Below are positions 59,963 through 64,000 of a stretch of DNA of 64,000 bases, in pieces. The notes below the pieces were generated by a model. That model was given only the letters and a program-made list of their open reading frames with translations, was not told where the DNA came from and searched no databases. Position 1 is the first letter of the stretch; every line of letters begins with the position of its first letter. Source of the stretch: Geosiphon pyriformis (taxonomy: Eukaryota; Glomeromycota; Glomeromycetes; Archaeosporales; Geosiphonaceae); assembly GCA_016748015.1 (NCBI GenBank), contig JAAOMT010000678.1:228389-292388 (forward strand). Reading direction: 5' to 3'. The position numbers and the translations under genes are program-made.

Positions 59963-60941
59963 TGTTACCAGTAGAATTTAGCTATTAATTAGCATGAAAT
60001 TATTTTCATAATTCTTATTATTAATTAGCATATATTATTATAATTTCGATTATTACTTATTATTTAACCAAATTATCAAATATTATCATTTAATTAATAA
60101 CCTGATTTGTATCATAGAAATTAAAATGATCAAATTACACAATACTCTGAACTATTTAATATAGTCAAAATTTGTCGAAATTGATGAAAATTGGCCGAAA
60201 TAATCAATAATTTGTAGAAATAACTTGTAGTTTGCCAAAATGTATCTTTAATTTGCTAAAATTAGAGCAAAGAGAAAAGTGCAAGTTCAAAGACTAGTAT
60301 TACAACAAGTTGTATAAAAGAAAAGCTTTTCTCTTTAAGAAAATATATCTTTTTATAGTATCTTATCATAGTATCTTACTTTAAATATCTTAATTAAAAC
60401 AAATCATCTTTTATATCCTTACAAAATCAAATAAAAATTAAATATTCAAAAACCAAATTCTTAATTATTATATTTGAAATTTTCTCAACACAACTAACAT
60501 TTTAAAATTAATTAGCTACCAATTTCAATAATCTGTTAGTGATTTCAGGCCTGAATAGAAAACATTTCTTTTAACACAATTTTATTTCTTTTATATTTCT
60601 TTATTTTTTCTTTTCTTTTTCTTATTATAATTATTAAAGTAGCTTACAGATGAAATTCCTGTAAAAAAGTTGACTTTTACAGCAAAGTAACTACACATTT
60701 TTAGTAAGCTTCCAGACAAGCAATTCCTAGAAAAGAGTTGACATTTACTACAACATAACTACACAAAGCAATTGGCATAGAATTAGCCATTCTACTTATA
60801 AGCCTAGCAGTTCAAATTATAAGAAATAATTTGAAGATAAATTCAGTTATTGGAAATTCAATTGCATTCAGAAAATATGAAATTAGCAACAAACAAACAA
60901 TAACAACATTTTAGAAAAGGGACCAAAAATCTTCAGTAATA
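59963..60941 (+). repeat. 3' LTR of gypsy element 1
   Basis: 979 bp, starting TGTTACCAG and ending CAGTAATA. It matches the 5' LTR except for scattered transitions and an ~80-base extra segment near 60325-60410. It keeps the original TGTTACCAG start that has decayed in the 5' LTR. Confidence 0.85.
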
Positions 60942-61123
60942 TCAGAAGACTACTGAAACAACTATTAAATCTCTGTTCATTATACAAAAGACTTAACCAA
61001 AACTTTTATATATCAATACCTTCAGAGATCAAAAACTTCAAAGAATACCACTCATATTAGCTATTGAGCACCAAGTTATAGGTTTGTTATTTGATTTAAG
61101 ATTCCAAGTAATCATTTGTAACA
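60942..61123 (+). repeat. Probable 3' part of the element 2 LTR
   Basis: This follows element 1 and ends ATTTGTAACA at 61123, the complement of a TGTTAC LTR start. A TTTGGTGCTCCTTGT primer-site candidate comes directly after. Together with 50559-51184 it would form an LTR of about 800 bp split by element 1. Confidence 0.5.
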
Positions 61124-61125
61124 TT

Positions 61126-61138
61126 TGGTGCTCCTTGT
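61126..61138 (+). promoter_or_regulatory. Primer-binding-site candidate, element 2
   Basis: TGGTGCTCCTTGT lies 2 bases after GTAACA, as in element 1. This supports a 5' LTR end here rather than internal sequence. Confidence 0.6.
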
Positions 61139-61260
61139 AAAGTATAATCTTACAGAGAACCAGCACCAACAACAACCATCTAAAAGTGGTAGAATTAGAA
61201 AAAATAAGGACAAACCATTTAGAATTTGCCAAATCTTTATTTTAACATTATTGTCAACAC

Positions 61261-62900
61261 TTGAAATTAACCAGCAATTACCTATTAGCAGAGTTAGTTT
61301 TTAATTTCTACATTAATGAAAGAATTTCTTATTTCCTAGGAGCACTAGTAGATATTGAATTAGCAAGAGAAAATTTTTACAACAAATTAATTCAAAATAC
61401 CAGCCTAGCAATAAATCATAATTTTGCATCTATTATTACTAAAATCAATAGAAAAATTGAAAATTACACTCAACAAAAATATTCAATCACCTATGCGAAC
61501 AAAGGCAAAGGAAAATTACAAACACCAGTAGTAATATCTTAGAGAATACAACCACTTACATGGAAAAAAACAAAAGTTGAATCACTTATTAATCTATCAT
61601 ATTACTATACATCTGGAAGTGCCATCAACATTTTATCAACAGATGTGTCCACATTAAACACAAAAACAGCATTAGCACAAATTTCATTTCAAAGTAAACA
61701 AAAAAAAACAAAGTTATTGAAAACCTATGGCAATTATTTCAAAGAATTTAATTTGCAATTACCAATGCCATTGGAATTTTGATTATCATTATATCAGCCA
61801 GATTTCGGAACCACAAGTTTTTGAGAAGTAATGAAATTAGAAGAAGAAGAAAACAAAGATCAGAAATTCAACTATCAAAACCCAATTCCAGAAAATCCAG
61901 AAATTCAAACTCTGATTGTTCCAACTTAGTAAAATCAGAACAATTCGAATTCCACTATTATTAATCAACAAAACTTACTTCCAGTAATCATAATCAATCT
62001 ACCACCAGTCTCACCAATTGCCAAACAGCAACAACAATAGCTGCAGCCACAACTTCAACAACCAAATCCACCACAACAACCTATAATTACTTCAATAGCA
62101 TTTGTTTCAATCATGAAACTTGAAAAATTTACCAGCAAAGAAGACAATGTCTAAGCTTGGATAAATAATGTTGCCAAAGCAATCACAGTTAATAATTGGA
62201 ATAATGCCAGAGCCCTTTAAGTAATCCCATATTTTTTACAAGATATTACGAACTTATGGTATTAAAGCTTGGCTTAGAAACCCCAAATGTTTGATGTATT
62301 CAAGCTAGAATTTTTAAGATACTTTAGCAATAATAACAGCATCAATTATTTAGCTATTGTCTTCACTAACATCAAACAAAAAGATACTGAGGCTGTCATT
62401 ACTTATCTAAGATGCTTCCACAGAAATCTGTGCCAAATTCAAGTTATCAATACCGATTACTTCACAGTACCCCAAATCTTAAATCAGTTCATTTATGGAT
62501 TATACAACAGTATCCTGCAACATGTGCATTCATTATATTCAGTTACACTTTAAGATGCAGTCACATATATCAGAGACTTTGAATCAGCTGAACTTGAAGC
62601 CAATTATGTCCAAGTCATAAATCTAATAATGAACAAATTATCTGAATTGAATTCCAAATTGAAACAATTCAATAATTCAATCAACCAAAAAATTGAAGAA
62701 TACTTAGCTAATTATAGCAATCAAGCAATTTATCAGCCATTACAATGTTGTGAAAATTCAGGAAATTCCAATTAATCTCAGAATTAGTCATGTCCATCTT
62801 TAGCAAATCAACAGTAACAGCACAAGATACATATTTGTCATTATTGTGGTAAACAAGAACATATAAGAATAACCAATGATCAAGAAATCAATATCACAAC
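61261..62900 (+). pseudogene. gag of gypsy element 2
   Basis: N-terminal frame from 61261 (NYLLAELVFNFYINERISYF). A YGNYFKEFNLQLPMPLEF block lies near 61720. The capsid-like part runs ~62110-62640 (IMKLEKFTSKEDNV, FKLEFLRYFSNNN, EAVITYLRCFHRNLCQIQ), aligned with the element 1 gag, with a zinc-knuckle remnant CHYCGKQEH at ~62837 that has lost its last Cys. Several stops interrupt it. Confidence 0.65.
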
Positions 62901-63389
62901 TTTGATCACCAGTTTTAAACCCCAAACTATGCCAATAATCAATTACTTAAACAATATTACTATTAATCCCATTATTCACTCATGATACAACAAATATACT
63001 CACTTCTTATATATCAAACTCCAGCATCTGTAATATATCAACTACAGCTACAAATTATCTATTAATCTTAACAACTTCAAACTCTGTTATGAATTACAGC
63101 TTAAATAACATTCAGAAATTAAAAATCAAGAATGATTCAAAACTGAAGATCAGCAATGATTGTTTATTAGCAAATCCCAAGTTCTTCAAACCAACCATCA
63201 AAACCATACTAGTATAGTTTAGAAACTGGATATAACCAAAACCCAAATTCTCAAAACTATTTAAGTCTTCTAATTACCCCAGAAGACATCCAATCCAATC
63301 ATCAAGAAACCAATCAAAAGCCATTTACTAATAATATACTTTTAGCAACTGTCACAAATGACAAATTACTAGCCATAATTTTTTCTTTT

Positions 63390-63860
63390 GAATTCAAGGA
63401 ACCAGCAATAATTTTGTTATTTAGTAGAGCCACCCTAGACACAAAATCCATTATCATGATATACACCAATGCCAAGATTGATAGTCAGTCTATCAAATTG
63501 ATCTTAGACAATAGTTTAACAGACAGCATTATCACCAAACAACTCATAAACCAATTAAGTTGCTAAGTTGATTATGCTGTTAGTGCTAAAATTATTACTG
63601 CTAATGGAGCCACCAAAACTCTAATTGGCAAAATCAATAACTTCTTAATCGAAGTTAATAGCATTAGCATACTAATCAAAGTTTTTATCATAAAAGCCAT
63701 CTAGTACCAAGCCCTTATTGGTAATAACTGGTTGTTCAAAATCAATGTAGTGTTTGACTGGAACACCCAGGAGCTACAACTTAGTCAAAACAGCCAACAT
63801 ACTCAAATATCAGCTACTTGTAATTATTTTAAGACTACCACCAATAAACAGCCACTAATC
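63390..63860 (+). pseudogene. Aspartic protease of gypsy element 2
   Basis: LDNSLTDSIITKQLINQL at ~63504-63557 aligns with LDSGSAGSIITYQLIQQL of element 1, and ALIGNNWLFKINVVFDW follows near 63711-63760. The active-site DSG is DNS, so it is inactive. One stop lies within the domain. Confidence 0.65.
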
Positions 63861-64000
63861 AAGTTGGAGGAAAAAAAAAAACCTACTTAAGAAATATATT
63901 AGATATCATGGGCCAAAAAAAACACAATGAATTACCACTGGTGCTTACCTGAAAAGAGAAAGGAAAAGGGAAAAAAAGAGAAAAAAAAAGAAATCTAAAC

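Larger units (their letters stand above)
51185..60941 (+). mobile_element. Ty3/gypsy-type LTR retrotransposon (element 1), decayed
   Basis: LTRs at 51185-52085 and 59963-60941 enclose gag, protease, dUTPase, RT, RNase H and integrase, in that order. RT and RNase H before integrase is the Ty3/gypsy order. A primer-binding-site candidate TGGTGCTTTTC follows the 5' LTR at 52088, and a purine-rich tract GAGGAGAAAAT lies just before the 3' LTR. The reading frame is followed only across many stops. Flanking bases CTGG (before) and TCAG (after) are not a clear duplication. It appears to be inserted in the LTR of element 2. Confidence 0.85.
61126..64000 (+). mobile_element. Second gypsy-type element (element 2), gag and protease, runs off the right edge
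   Basis: The element is related to element 1 but clearly diverged in gag. It continues past the window end; the last ~110 bases are A-rich and show no coding frame. No RT is reached within the window. Confidence 0.75.

Noticed and set aside
51185..64000. Alternative genetic code with TAA/TAG as Gln and TGA as Trp
   Set aside because: Stops within the gypsy frames often replace Gln or Trp, but the host genes read through with the standard code, and sense changes in the same elements (Asp to Asn, Gly to Ser) show the same transition bias.
1..64000. CRISPR array, tRNA or rRNA genes
   Set aside because: No regularly spaced direct repeats and no convincing cloverleaf or rRNA core were seen on either strand; a tRNA scan was not possible.

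Overview
The window looks like nuclear DNA of a filamentous or early-diverging fungus, most probably an arbuscular mycorrhizal fungus (Glomeromycotina, Rhizophagus-like). That identification is inference. It rests on the very AT-rich intergenic DNA, many short GT-AG introns, a tyrosine-kinase-like kinase with the Cys-rich leader typical of the huge Rhizophagus kinase family, and large amounts of decayed LINE and Ty3/gypsy DNA. Seven host genes can be modelled by joining exons whose phases match; one of them runs off the left end.

Left arm (1-8147, all minus strand): an Ssk1-type response regulator whose last exon lies outside the window, then an FHA/coiled-coil/tail-anchored protein of the SLMAP/Far10 type (STRIPAK complex) that includes a 7-nt microexon. 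Next comes a transposon block (about 9.7-26 kb): a 5'-truncated LINE end, an old LINE wrecked by transitions and interrupted by a clean 857-bp solo LTR, and a younger, nearly complete LINE on the opposite strand (ORF1, then ORF2 with APE, RT, RNase H and a zinc knuckle) that is broken only by stop codons.

Middle (28-50 kb): a Rhizophagus-type kinase; a decayed TnpB/Fanzor-type RNA-guided nuclease; a DDT/WHIM chromatin-remodelling subunit of RSF1 type with an odd splice junction; a 1075-aa protein with a histone-fold-like N-terminus and a long disordered Ser-rich tail; a mitochondrial YciI-domain protein; and a complete 15-exon alpha-COP (COPA) gene. The YciI and COPA genes are divergent, about 770 bp apart.

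Right arm (50.3-64 kb): nested Ty3/gypsy elements. One nearly full-length element (LTR - gag - protease - dUTPase - RT/RNase H - integrase - LTR) appears to sit inside the LTR of a second element, whose gag and protease run to the window end. All elements show C-to-T/G-to-A decay: stops replace Gln, Arg or Trp codons, and catalytic residues are lost (RT DD to NN, protease DSG to DNS). The host genes show no such damage.

The items most worth a second look are the Fanzor relic, the dUTPase domain inside the gypsy element, the transition-driven decay shared by unrelated elements, the solo LTR whose removal restores a LINE reading frame, and the splicing oddities (microexon, two GC-AG introns, one off-by-one junction).
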